This document shows, one piece after another, positions 17,860 through 24,877 of a stretch of 33,646 nt of DNA. The DNA is taken from positions 1 to 33,646 of the forward strand of contig NZ_AQQR01000032.1 of assembly GCF_002210095.1 (NCBI RefSeq), in the 5' to 3' direction. How positions within the stretch are numbered: the first letter of the stretch is position 1; every line of letters begins with the position of its first letter. The notes beneath the pieces were generated by a model that was given only the letters and a program-made list of their open reading frames with translations, had not been told where the DNA came from and made no database searches. This stretch comes from Marinibacterium profundimaris (lineage in GTDB: Bacteria > Pseudomonadota > Alphaproteobacteria > Rhodobacterales > Rhodobacteraceae). Position numbers and translations under genes: made by a program.

Positions 17860-18767
17860 TGCCCGACGATATTGAGCAGACCAGCCCGAAGCAGGTGACC
17901 CTGATCCCGACCGACAGGATCCGGATCCTCAACCCCCGCGTCCGCAACCGGCGCACTTTCGAGGCGATGGTGGAGAACATCGCCCGCATCGGCCTGAAGC
18001 GGCCGATCACCGTGGCGCCGCGTGCCGGGACCGCCCCGCAGGAATACGACCTCGTCTGCGGTCAGGGCCGCCTCGAGGCCTTCATGGAACTCAAGCAGGA
18101 GCGCATCCCGGCCATCGTGATCGAGGCCGACGAGAGCGACTGCCTCGTCATGAGCCTCGTCGAGAACTGTGCGCGGCGCCAGCACAACCCCATCGACCTG
18201 ATGCGCGAGATCGGCGCGCTCCGCCAGCGCGGCTACAACGACCGCCAGATCGGCGAGAAGATCGGCGTGTCCACCGAGTATGTGAACATGATCGCTGGGT
18301 TGCTGGAGAAGGGCGAAGAGCGCCTGGTCGCCGCAGTCGAGTCGGGGCTCCTGCCGCTGAACCTCGCCATCCAGATTTCCAAGACGGATGCGAAGGGCGC
18401 GCAGAAAGCGCTAATGGACGCCTACACGCAGAACAAGCTACGCGGCCGGAAGCTGGCGCTCGTGCGACGCCTGATCCAGCAGCGAGAATTGCGCGGCCCG
18501 CAGATCAAGAGCAATCCGCTCGGTCGCCGTGTGGGGAAGCGGGCGCTGACCAGCGAAGGCCTCGTTCGCGCCTATCAGCAGGAAGCCACTCGCCAGAAGC
18601 TGCTGATCAAGAAGGCAGAGCTGACACAGGGTCGACTGATGTTCGTGCGCGAAGCCTTCCGAAAGCTCTGCGCGGACGCGCACTTCATGACGCTGCTGCG
18701 GGCCGAGGGTCTCGAGTCGATGCCCGCCGATCTCGCCCGCGCGGTCACGGACGGGGCTCCAGCATGA
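17859..18767 (+). CDS. ParB/RepB-like partition protein, first of a pair
   Basis: A 302-residue protein. The N-terminal ParB/Srx domain (about residues 10-105) has 'NPRVRNRRTFEAMVENIARIGLKRPITV' in pieces, 'CGQGRLEAF' (the G-x-x-R phosphate-binding motif) and 'VENCARRQHNPIDLMREI'. A helix-turn-helix follows ('YNDRQIGEKIGVSTEYVN', about 128-145), then a RepB-like helical C-terminus. The start overlaps the recombinase stop (TGATG) and the stop overlaps the next gene by 4 nt, so the three genes are coupled. No ParA is present, so a classical partition role is doubtful; it may act with the recombinase or as a regulator (inference). The intact frame contrasts with the broken recombinase. Confidence 0.88.
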   Translation: MPDDIEQTSPKQVTLIPTDRIRILNPRVRNRRTFEAMVENIARIGLKRPITVAPRAGTAPQEYDLVCGQGRLEAFMELKQERIPAIVIEADESDCLVMSLVENCARRQHNPIDLMREIGALRQRGYNDRQIGEKIGVSTEYVNMIAGLLEKGEERLVAAVESGLLPLNLAIQISKTDAKGAQKALMDAYTQNKLRGRKLALVRRLIQQRELRGPQIKSNPLGRRVGKRALTSEGLVRAYQQEATRQKLLIKKAELTQGRLMFVREAFRKLCADAHFMTLLRAEGLESMPADLARAVTDGAPA

Positions 18768-19678
18768 AACGTGATGAGCACCAGCCTCCGCCCGGCGTCA
18801 ACCTCGGGTTCGAGGACGACTGCGTGACTCTCCCCATCGACGCGATCCTGCCGTTACGGACCCTCGGCAAGAACGCGAAGTCGAGCCGAAAGTATCGGCA
18901 GATCGTGGCCTCCATCGCTCAGATCGGAATCGTCGAGCCGCCCGTCGTCGTTCGAAACCCCGACAAGTCCGCGACCTGGTTGCTGCTCGACGGCCATCTG
19001 CGGATCGAGGCCCTGAAGGACGCCGACGCCCAGGAGGTGGAATGCCTCGTCTCCACCGACGACGAGGCGTTCACCTACAACCGGCAGGTCAGCCGCCTCG
19101 CGCCGATCCAGGAGCACAGGATGATCCGCAAGGCGATCGAACGCGGCGTGCCGGAAGAGAAGATCGCACTCGCGCTCGACCTCAACATGAGCAGCATCCG
19201 GCGCAAGGCCCGCCTGCTCGATGGCATCTGCGAGGAAGCGGGCGCGATCCTGAAGGACAAGCCCTGCACCAATGCGGTCTTCGAGACACTGCGCAAGATG
19301 AAGACAATTCGCCAGATCGAGGCGGCCGAGCTGCTGGTCAACGCAAACAACTATTCCGTCGCCTATGTGAACGCGATCCTCGCGGGAACGCCGCAGGCGC
19401 AGTTGGTCGACTCGTCCAAGCAAAAGAAGGTCAAGGGGATCACGCCCGAGGCGATGGCGAGAATGGAGCAGGAACTCGCCCGCCTGCAGGAGGGGATCGC
19501 CTCCATCCAGGACACATACGGCCAGGATCATCTGCACCTGACCGTGATTAAAGGCTATGTCCGCAAGCTGCTCGGGAATGCGCGGGTCGCGCACTATCTG
19601 GCGCAGAACCATCCCGAGTTCCTCGGCGAGTTCCAGACCATCACCGAGATCACACCGGCAGAGGCCGCCGACGTCTAG
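18764..19678 (+). CDS. RepB-family ParB-like protein, second of the pair
   Basis: A 304-residue protein. The N-terminal ParB-like domain (about residues 20-115) has 'YRQIVASIAQIGIVEPPVVV' and 'LLLDGHLRIEALKD', where GHLR takes the place of the usual GERR motif, and 'VSRLAPIQEHRMI'. A helix-turn-helix ('PEEKIALALDLNMSSIRRKARLL', about 128-150) follows, and a long helical C-terminal domain of the RepB plasmid-partition type. It starts inside the stop region of the preceding ParB-like gene (4-nt overlap), which implies translational coupling. The two ParB-like proteins are only distantly similar, so they are not a recent duplication. Exact function unknown. Confidence 0.87.
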   Translation: MKRDEHQPPPGVNLGFEDDCVTLPIDAILPLRTLGKNAKSSRKYRQIVASIAQIGIVEPPVVVRNPDKSATWLLLDGHLRIEALKDADAQEVECLVSTDDEAFTYNRQVSRLAPIQEHRMIRKAIERGVPEEKIALALDLNMSSIRRKARLLDGICEEAGAILKDKPCTNAVFETLRKMKTIRQIEAAELLVNANNYSVAYVNAILAGTPQAQLVDSSKQKKVKGITPEAMARMEQELARLQEGIASIQDTYGQDHLHLTVIKGYVRKLLGNARVAHYLAQNHPEFLGEFQTITEITPAEAADV

Positions 19679-19859
19679 TAGCGGCCCGTCGGCCATTGAT
19701 GGGGACCCGGACCCGATAAGCGCGGGGACCGCGGGAGACGCCGGACTGTGGGCCGGATCGAGCGCGGTGGTGGGGATGGCGGCGAAGCCGCTCGGAGCCC
19801 ACCAGGCCGGCTCGAGATTTCGCCGGCCGCGTGGCCGCGCATGCGGCTGCGTTTCATCG

Positions 19860-19894
19860 GGGCGTGCCGGAGGCCGGGCAACTTCGGCACGCCC
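19860..19894. terminator. Strong hairpin downstream of the ParB pair, possible terminator
   Basis: GGGCGTGCC (19860-19868) and GGCACGCCC (19886-19894) form a perfect 9-bp stem around a 17-nt loop, followed by AAACTT. It lies 180 bp after the second ParB-like gene. No T-run on the plus strand, so it could equally be a recombination or protein-binding site. Confidence 0.35.
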
Positions 19895-20170
19895 AAACTT
19901 CATCGCGCGTTCTTGTCGTTCGGACGACAGGCTCCACGACCATGAGCTGCGGCAGCAGTTCCAAGGCCGTCCCGCCTGGATAGCGGAGCGTGCGAGCTCC
20001 CGCCTATTCAGATCTCTCGGACATCCATTGTGACATTCATTGAAAGCAGATCGGTGGGTCTACCTGGAAACTGCCGGTCACCGAGGCAACCTGCTGGATC
20101 CTTCTCGCAAAGGCGACGGGAATGAGATTGGTGGATCCGACCGATCTGTTGGTTGCCGGGCCGACAGAGG

Positions 20171-20281
20171 ATTGTCCTCGAGATTGACGGCAAGCACCAC
20201 TATGCGAACGGCGAGCGCGCCGATCCTGGCCTGTACGCCGAAATGGTTGCGGCCGATCGCAACTTTCGCCTCCGCGGCTAG
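20171..20281 (+). pseudogene. Remnant of a nuclease-like domain
   Basis: Thirty-six codons read 'IVLEIDGKHHYANGERADPG' followed by 'LYAEMVAADRNFRLRG' and then TAG. The pattern V-(I/V)-E-I-D-G-x-x-H-Y...YAEM(V)-x-x-D-R-x-L/F-R matches the C-terminal nuclease-fold region of a protein family often found near defence and mobile genes (a restriction-endonuclease-like D...E-x-K-type core). There is no usable start and no continuation; upstream codons lose similarity. It is a decayed fragment. Family placement rests on memory of the motif and is moderate. Confidence 0.5.
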
Positions 20282-20401
20282 CCTTTCCCGACCGTCTTGC
20301 GTTCATGCCTCGAGCGTCCAGCAAGACGGCATACCGGTTCGTGTGATGCAATGTTCTGCATAACCCGCTATGTTCGTGGAGAATTCACGAAGTTCGGGAT
20401 C

Positions 20402-21358
20402 ATGCTTTCGTCAGACGCCACCATAGACTGGACCACTGTGCCGATTGCCCGGATCGAGGATCTCCGGGATGCGGTGCTTGGCGCGGGCCTAGACGCCACG
20501 CAGCTATCGCGAGGCAATCTTTCCGGTGGCATCGCCTTCGCCGAGCTCGACGGGATGGTCTTCACCTCCGGGTATGTCGGTGGACCCGTTGCGCTCAGCG
20601 GACCGCTCTCGGGCGATCGGGTCACGATCGGGATCGGTATCGATCTGCCCGCCGGGACCCGGCACTGGCTGAGCGAGGTCGGGACCGGGAATGTCGGCGT
20701 CTACCTTCCGGGCGATGAGCACGACTCGATCTATGCGCCCGGATCGCTCTACGCGACCGTGACATTGACGGCGGATCGGCTGGAGGCGGAGGCGGCACAG
20801 CTCGACCTCGCTCTCGATGAGCGGACGCTTGGGGGCACCGGCGTCCACCCGCGCAAGGTGGCGCCGACGATTCCGACCCAGCTGCGCGAGCAATTCCGGT
20901 CCGTTCACGGCGGCCATCCCGTTCCCGGCGATCCAGCGCGAGCCATGCTCCATGCCGTCCTCTGCCACCTCGCACGGCCCCCGCGCGCGATGAATGTCGG
21001 GACGCGCCCTGGAAGTCATGGCCGCATCGTCCGACGGGCCCGCGCCTACATCGCCGAGCACCTGTCGGAGCCCATCTCGGCCGACGCGCTCGCCTCGGCG
21101 GCCGGCGCGTCCCGGCGGACGCTCTTCCGGGCTTTTGCGGAGATCCTGGACGAGACGCCGCGAAGCTACGTGCGACGGCTGCGCCTGCATCGCATCCGGC
21201 GCGACCTCGCCGACGCTCCCGAACGCGTCTGCACGATCGCGCTCATCGCGAACGAGTGGGAAATGAGCGACCTCGGTCGTATGGCGGGCGCATACCGCGA
21301 ACTCTTCGGCGAGAAGCCGAGCGAGACCCTTCAGGCGGCACGCGCGCCGGGGCCATAG
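20402..21358 (+). CDS. AraC-family transcriptional regulator, first of a tandem pair
   Basis: A 318-residue regulator. The N-terminal ~200 residues form an unassigned sensory domain beginning 'VPIARIEDLRDAVLGAGLDA'. The C-terminal ~105 residues form an AraC/XylS DNA-binding domain with two HTH units ('ISADALASAAGASRRTLFRAF' in part, then 'ICTIALIANEWEMSDLGRMAGAYRELFGEKPSE'-like end); the second ends in the usual F-G-x-x-P-S form. ATG 20402 is chosen because similarity to the downstream paralog begins shortly after it. ATG 20351 is also in frame; neither has a strong ribosome binding site. It lies co-directionally upstream of a second AraC gene and the beta-barrel/DUF1254/sulfatase genes, which it may control. 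Confidence 0.85.
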   Translation: MLSSDATIDWTTVPIARIEDLRDAVLGAGLDATQLSRGNLSGGIAFAELDGMVFTSGYVGGPVALSGPLSGDRVTIGIGIDLPAGTRHWLSEVGTGNVGVYLPGDEHDSIYAPGSLYATVTLTADRLEAEAAQLDLALDERTLGGTGVHPRKVAPTIPTQLREQFRSVHGGHPVPGDPARAMLHAVLCHLARPPRAMNVGTRPGSHGRIVRRARAYIAEHLSEPISADALASAAGASRRTLFRAFAEILDETPRSYVRRLRLHRIRRDLADAPERVCTIALIANEWEMSDLGRMAGAYRELFGEKPSETLQAARAPGP

Positions 21359-21362
21359 AATT

Positions 21363-21385
21363 TTGGCACGAACTGCACAGACCGC
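21363..21385 (+). promoter_or_regulatory. Candidate operator copy 1 (TTGGCACGA motif)
   Basis: Directly after the first AraC gene, TTGGCACGAACT-GCACAGACCGC closely resembles a copy at 22432-22454 after the second AraC gene. The two share TTGGCACGA-x-CT-x-C and AGAC-x-GC in register. Each lies just upstream of the next gene, so AraC-type operators are a reasonable guess. Spacing does not fit a sigma54 -24/-12 promoter. Confidence 0.4.
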
Positions 21386-21421
21386 TCCTCGTTCCAGCCG
21401 CATTCTGGTCCTGACACAAGC

Positions 21422-21427
21422 GGGGAG
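21422..21427 (+). promoter_or_regulatory. Ribosome binding site supporting a TTG start for the second AraC gene
   Basis: GGGGAG lies 9 nt before TTG 21437. The codon choice is unusual and would lower expression of the regulator. Confidence 0.55.
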
Positions 21428-21436
21428 ACTGTCGAT

Positions 21437-22426
21437 TTGGCGTTGGAGCGGGCGGCCAGTTCGAGTTGCGAGGCGTGGCGGCGGTTCCCGGTCCGGCGAA
21501 TAGAGGACCTGCGCAACGCCGTTCTCGGCGCACATCTGGAGGCGATGCAGATGGCGGGGCCGCCTCCCAGCGGCAGCCTCGCCTTTTGCGCCTGTCGCGG
21601 CATCGTTTTCAGCACGGGGCTGATCGACGGCAAGGTCGACCTGCGCGGGGCGCTGGCCGAGGACGCGGTGACCCTGATGCTGTGTCTGACCCTCGGGTCC
21701 GGATCACGCCTGTGGCTTGACGAAGCCAAGGTGGGCGAAGCCGTCATCGTCATGCCCAGGGGCGAGCTCGACACGATATTCGCGGGGCGCTCCGCCTATA
21801 TAGCCGCAACTCTCACCGAAGACCGCCTGCGGAGCGAGATAGCACGATCCGGCCACTGGGGCGATTACGGCACGCCTGGCAGGGCCAACATCCGCCGCGC
21901 CACGATCCCGTCGCCGGAATTGGAAGAGATCAGGCGGCAGGTCGCCCTGATCCACCAGTCGGCGTCTCATGCGGTCCGACCCGGGCTCGACTCGGCGACC
22001 CTGCGCCTGCTCATCGGCCGTTTCGCGTGCTCCTCATCGACGAGCGACACGTTCCGCTCGAGCAGGAAGGCGGGGATCGTCCGCCAGGCGCGGGAGTATA
22101 TCCACGAGAACCTCGCAGCGCCGATCCGCATGTCGGATCTCGTGCTCGCGACTGGCGTCTCGGCGCGAACGTTGCACCGGGCCTTCAAGGATATCCTCGA
22201 GGAGACCCCGCAGGGCTATGTTCGTCGTGCGCGCCTTCACCGCGTACGACGCGATCTGGTGTCCCGGCGTGGAGTGATCTGCACGATCGGCGATGCGGCC
22301 GCGCGCTGGGGCGCCGGCAGCGACCCCGGCCGTCTCGCCGTCAGGTACAGGGAGCTTTTCGGCGGGAAGCCGAGCATGACTCTCGCAGCCGCCCGTGAGC
22401 GGTCGCGACAGCCCGAATGGTTGTAG
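21437..22426 (+). CDS. AraC-family transcriptional regulator, second of a tandem pair
   Basis: A 329-residue paralog of the gene just upstream; both share the opening 'RIEDLR(D/N)AVLGA.L.A' and the overall layout. The C-terminal AraC domain (about residues 213-316) contains '[21 protein letters not shown]' broken into two helices and '[17 protein letters not shown]', ending '[13 protein letters not shown]'. The start is TTG 21437: GGGGAG lies 9 nt upstream and no in-frame ATG lies between the upstream stop and the conserved region. It is 78 bp after the first AraC gene and 100 bp before the beta-barrel gene, consistent with control of the downstream envelope operon. Confidence 0.86.
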   Translation: MALERAASSSCEAWRRFPVRRIEDLRNAVLGAHLEAMQMAGPPPSGSLAFCACRGIVFSTGLIDGKVDLRGALAEDAVTLMLCLTLGSGSRLWLDEAKVGEAVIVMPRGELDTIFAGRSAYIAATLTEDRLRSEIARSGHWGDYGTPGRANIRRATIPSPELEEIRRQVALIHQSASHAVRPGLDSATLRLLIGRFACSSSTSDTFRSSRKAGIVRQAREYIHENLAAPIRMSDLVLATGVSARTLHRAFKDILEETPQGYVRRARLHRVRRDLVSRRGVICTIGDAAARWGAGSDPGRLAVRYRELFGGKPSMTLAAARERSRQPEWL

Positions 22427-22431
22427 GCGGA

Positions 22432-22454
22432 TTGGCACGATCTACGTAGACGGC
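22432..22454 (+). promoter_or_regulatory. Candidate operator copy 2 with perfect TCTACGTAGA palindrome
   Basis: TTGGCACGA (22432-22440) followed by the perfect 10-bp palindrome TCTACGTAGA (22441-22450) and CGGC. It matches the copy at 21363-21385 in order and spacing and lies about 75-95 bp upstream of the beta-barrel gene. Probable regulator binding site; identity of the regulator is inferred from the neighbouring AraC genes. Confidence 0.45.
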
Positions 22455-22513
22455 AGGGCGGAGCGCACTGTTACCGTAGAGGCAAGTTCGGCCCGCGAGG
22501 GGAGGACGCGGCA

Positions 22514-22521
22514 AAGGAGGT
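22514..22521 (+). promoter_or_regulatory. Near-perfect ribosome binding site for the beta-barrel gene
   Basis: AAGGAGGT is fully complementary to the 16S anti-SD core and lies 5 nt before GTG 22527. It rules out the in-frame upstream ATG at 22395, which lies inside the AraC gene. Confidence 0.7.
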
Positions 22522-22526
22522 GGACC

Positions 22527-23303
22527 GTGGCGCAGAGGACAATTGGTAAGGCCCTGATCGCGACGATACTGATGGCCGGTCCGGCCGCAGCCCAGAGCGA
22601 TTCGGCGGCTCAGGCAAACAACCCGCTCGCCAACACCAAGGCGCTCAATTTCCAGAACCAGTATACGGGCGAGCTTTCCGGGACGGACCGCGACGCCAAC
22701 CAGCTCTTCCTGCGCTATGCGCAACCGTTTTCCGCCTTCGGCGGCCAATGGCTGATGCGCGCGACCCTGCCGGTGAACACCTTCCCCGAAGCGGGAGGGG
22801 GCGACACAACGGGGATCGGCGATTTCAACGTGTTCGCCGCCTATCTCTTCGACACCGGCAATCCGGCGATCAGCTTCGGCGTCGGGCCGCAGGTCACGAT
22901 CCCGACGGCCACGGATGATGCCATCGGATCCGAGAAATGGTCGCTAGGCTTTGCCAATGTACTGTTCAACGCGACGAACCCAAAATTCCAATGGGGCTAC
23001 CTGCTGACATGGCAGGCCAGCGTCGCGGGCGACGACAACCGGGCCGACGTGAACATAGGAGCCTTTCAGCCGTTCGCGTTCTACCAACTCGGACAAGGTT
23101 GGTACCTGCGATCCTCGGGAATCTGGACCTATGATTTCGAGACCGACAACTACGCCGTCCCGATCGGATTGGGCGTCGGAAAAGTGTTCCAGACGGATTT
23201 TGCGACGGTCAACGCATTTGTCGAGCCACAATACTCGGTCGCAACCGAGGGCGATGGCCAACCCGAATGGGGCATCTTCGGCGGCCTCAATTTCCAATTC
23301 TGA
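22527..23303 (+). CDS. Outer-membrane beta-barrel protein (MetA/phenol-pathway porin-like)
   Basis: A 258-residue exported protein. The signal peptide is about residues 1-23, ending PAAAQ. The mature part alternates hydrophobic and polar residues in strands with aromatic girdle residues: '[27 protein letters not shown]' in pieces, '[13 protein letters not shown]', '[13 protein letters not shown]' and a terminal strand ending in F ('[10 protein letters not shown]'), the usual BAM-recognition end. The 'TGIGD....Y' pattern fits the family of putative outer-membrane transporters (MetA-pathway type). The start is GTG 22527, preceded by an optimal AAGGAGGT. It is the first structural gene after the AraC pair and is followed after 17 nt by a DUF1254 gene, so it probably admits the pathway substrate (inference). 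Confidence 0.82.
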   Translation: MAQRTIGKALIATILMAGPAAAQSDSAAQANNPLANTKALNFQNQYTGELSGTDRDANQLFLRYAQPFSAFGGQWLMRATLPVNTFPEAGGGDTTGIGDFNVFAAYLFDTGNPAISFGVGPQVTIPTATDDAIGSEKWSLGFANVLFNATNPKFQWGYLLTWQASVAGDDNRADVNIGAFQPFAFYQLGQGWYLRSSGIWTYDFETDNYAVPIGLGVGKVFQTDFATVNAFVEPQYSVATEGDGQPEWGIFGGLNFQF

Positions 23304-23320
23304 CAAGACGGGAGGAACCC

Positions 23321-24817
23321 ATGACCGAATTCCCAATCAGATTGATCACTGGCGCCGCGCTGCTCTGCACCACATCGCTCGCTGCCATGGCGCAAGATGC
23401 CGTTCCGCTGGACCAGGCCACACTCAGCGGCGACGAAACGATCGCCACCCCCTATGGCACAGTCGAGCTGGAGGATTCCTACTTCGGCGAAGAGAACTCG
23501 CAGATGCTCTTCGACGCGATGGACCTTCAGCGCGCCGCCCAAGCCTATATCTGGTCCACGCCACTTGTCAGCATGACAACCTGGCGAGACGCTCAGGGCG
23601 AAGCCTACGGCACGGATGTTCCGGGGGCCTTCGCCGTGCTGGAAACGCTGAAGGAAAAACGCGGCATCGTCACCGCCAACCTGACGACACCCTACATCTT
23701 CAACTTCAGCGACCTGTCGAATGGCCCTTTGCAGATCGACTATCCAGCGGGCCAGACGGCGGGTGGTGTTCTGGACATGTGGCAGCGACCCGTCTTCGAT
23801 CTTGGCCTGACCGGGCCGGACAAGGGCGAAGGCGCGACCTATATCGTCGTCGGACCCGAGGAGGATCCCGCAGACTACGAGGCGGATGGCGTCTACGTCT
23901 ACCAGAGCGCCACGAACAACATACTGGTCGGCATCCGTATCCTCGACCCGGACCCGGCCTTCTACGACAGCTTCGTCTCTGACTACGCGATGGGCCCGAC
24001 TGGTGAGACCAGCACGAGCGACTTCATCAAGGGACGGGACGTGGAATGGAGCGCGACGGCCCCGCGCGGCCTTGCCTATTGGGAGACGCTCGCCGCCATC
24101 GTCAACGAAGAACCCGTGCGCGAGATCGACAAGCCCTGGATGGCGATGATTGCCCCTCTCGGGATCGTCAAGGGACAGGACTTCGCCCCGACGGACCGGC
24201 AACAGGAGATCCTGACGAAAGGCGCGGCCCTTGGCGAACTGATGGCCCGCAACCTGCAGGTGAACCCGCGCTATGCCGAGGTGTGGTGGGAAGACACGTC
24301 TTGGTACAAGAGCTTCGATTTCCAGGTCGCGCAGGAAACGGACACGATCCAGCAGATCGACGAACGCGCGACGTGGTTCTACGAAGCCGTCGCCTCGACC
24401 GAGGGCATGGTCAATCCCCAGCCCGGTGAAGGTCAGGTCTACATGACCTCGAAGCGCGACCAGAACGGCGACATGCTGCGCGCCGACCGCAACTACGCGC
24501 TGCATGTTCCGGCCGATGTGCCGGTGGGCCAGTTCTGGTCTGTCACGCTCTACAGCGAGGAAACGCGCCGCCCCTACGACAATGGCGGCACCGAGATCGC
24601 GGACGTCACCAAGGGCAGCCGGACCGAGAGCCTGCAGGCCAACGAGGACGGAAGCGTGGATCTCTATTTCGGACCCGACGCGCCCGAGGGGATGGAAAGC
24701 AACCACTTCAAGACCGTCGGAGACGATGGCTGGTTCGTCTATTTCCGTCTTTACGCGCCCGAGGAAGCCTTCTTCGACAAGAGCTTCAGGCTGGAGGATT
24801 TCCAACGTGTCGAATGA
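23321..24817 (+). CDS. Exported DUF1254/DUF1214 protein, copy 1
   Basis: A 498-residue protein with a signal peptide (about residues 1-25, ending AMAQ). The DUF1254 domain (about residues 65-200) contains 'QRAAQAYIWSTPLVSM', 'TTPYIFNFSDLSNGPLQIDYP' and 'MWQRPVFDLGLTGPDKGEGATYIVV' in pieces. The DUF1214 domain (about 370-495) contains 'DRNYALHVPADVPVGQFWSVTLY' and the end 'GWFVYFRLYAPEEAFFDKSF'. Both domains are periplasmic and of unknown biochemical function. ATG 23321 is chosen for GGGAGGAA 4 nt upstream. It is 17 nt after the beta-barrel gene, so co-transcribed. It is a clear homolog of the next gene. Confidence 0.92.
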   Translation: MTEFPIRLITGAALLCTTSLAAMAQDAVPLDQATLSGDETIATPYGTVELEDSYFGEENSQMLFDAMDLQRAAQAYIWSTPLVSMTTWRDAQGEAYGTDVPGAFAVLETLKEKRGIVTANLTTPYIFNFSDLSNGPLQIDYPAGQTAGGVLDMWQRPVFDLGLTGPDKGEGATYIVVGPEEDPADYEADGVYVYQSATNNILVGIRILDPDPAFYDSFVSDYAMGPTGETSTSDFIKGRDVEWSATAPRGLAYWETLAAIVNEEPVREIDKPWMAMIAPLGIVKGQDFAPTDRQQEILTKGAALGELMARNLQVNPRYAEVWWEDTSWYKSFDFQVAQETDTIQQIDERATWFYEAVASTEGMVNPQPGEGQVYMTSKRDQNGDMLRADRNYALHVPADVPVGQFWSVTLYSEETRRPYDNGGTEIADVTKGSRTESLQANEDGSVDLYFGPDAPEGMESNHFKTVGDDGWFVYFRLYAPEEAFFDKSFRLEDFQRVE

Positions 24818-24825
24818 TGACCGGG

Positions 24826-24846
24826 CCCGCCGGAGCGTTCGGCGGG
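24826..24846 (+). other. Intercistronic hairpin between two DUF1254 genes
   Basis: CCCGCCG (24826-24832) and CGGCGGG (24840-24846) make a 7-bp GC stem around GAGCGTT, with further TGA/TCA pairing possible outside. No T-tract follows, so it is more likely an mRNA-stability or processing element, or a partial terminator, than a full stop. Confidence 0.45.
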
Positions 24847-24877
24847 TCACCCCGAACCCAGTCAAGGGACACCGATC

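Larger units (their letters stand above)
19679..20401. other. Mostly non-coding spacer with hairpins and a gene remnant
   Basis: About 720 bp without an intact gene. It holds a 9-bp perfect inverted repeat (19860-19868 / 19886-19894), a hairpin TGTCG...CGACA at about 19914-19929, a nuclease-domain remnant (20171-20281) and a 9-bp inverted repeat CCGTCTTGC/GCAAGACGG (20292-20300 / 20321-20329) upstream of the first AraC gene. Open frames here are low-complexity shadows. The mosaic look suggests the decayed edge of a mobile element. Confidence 0.5.

Noticed and set aside
17859-19678. A complete repABC-type plasmid partition and replication locus
   Set aside because: There are two ParB/RepB-like genes, but no ParA/RepA or RepC and no recognisable origin in the window.
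21363-21385. Sigma54 promoter (TGGCAC...GC)
   Set aside because: The GG-to-GC spacing is about 2 nt too short for a -24/-12 element in both copies.
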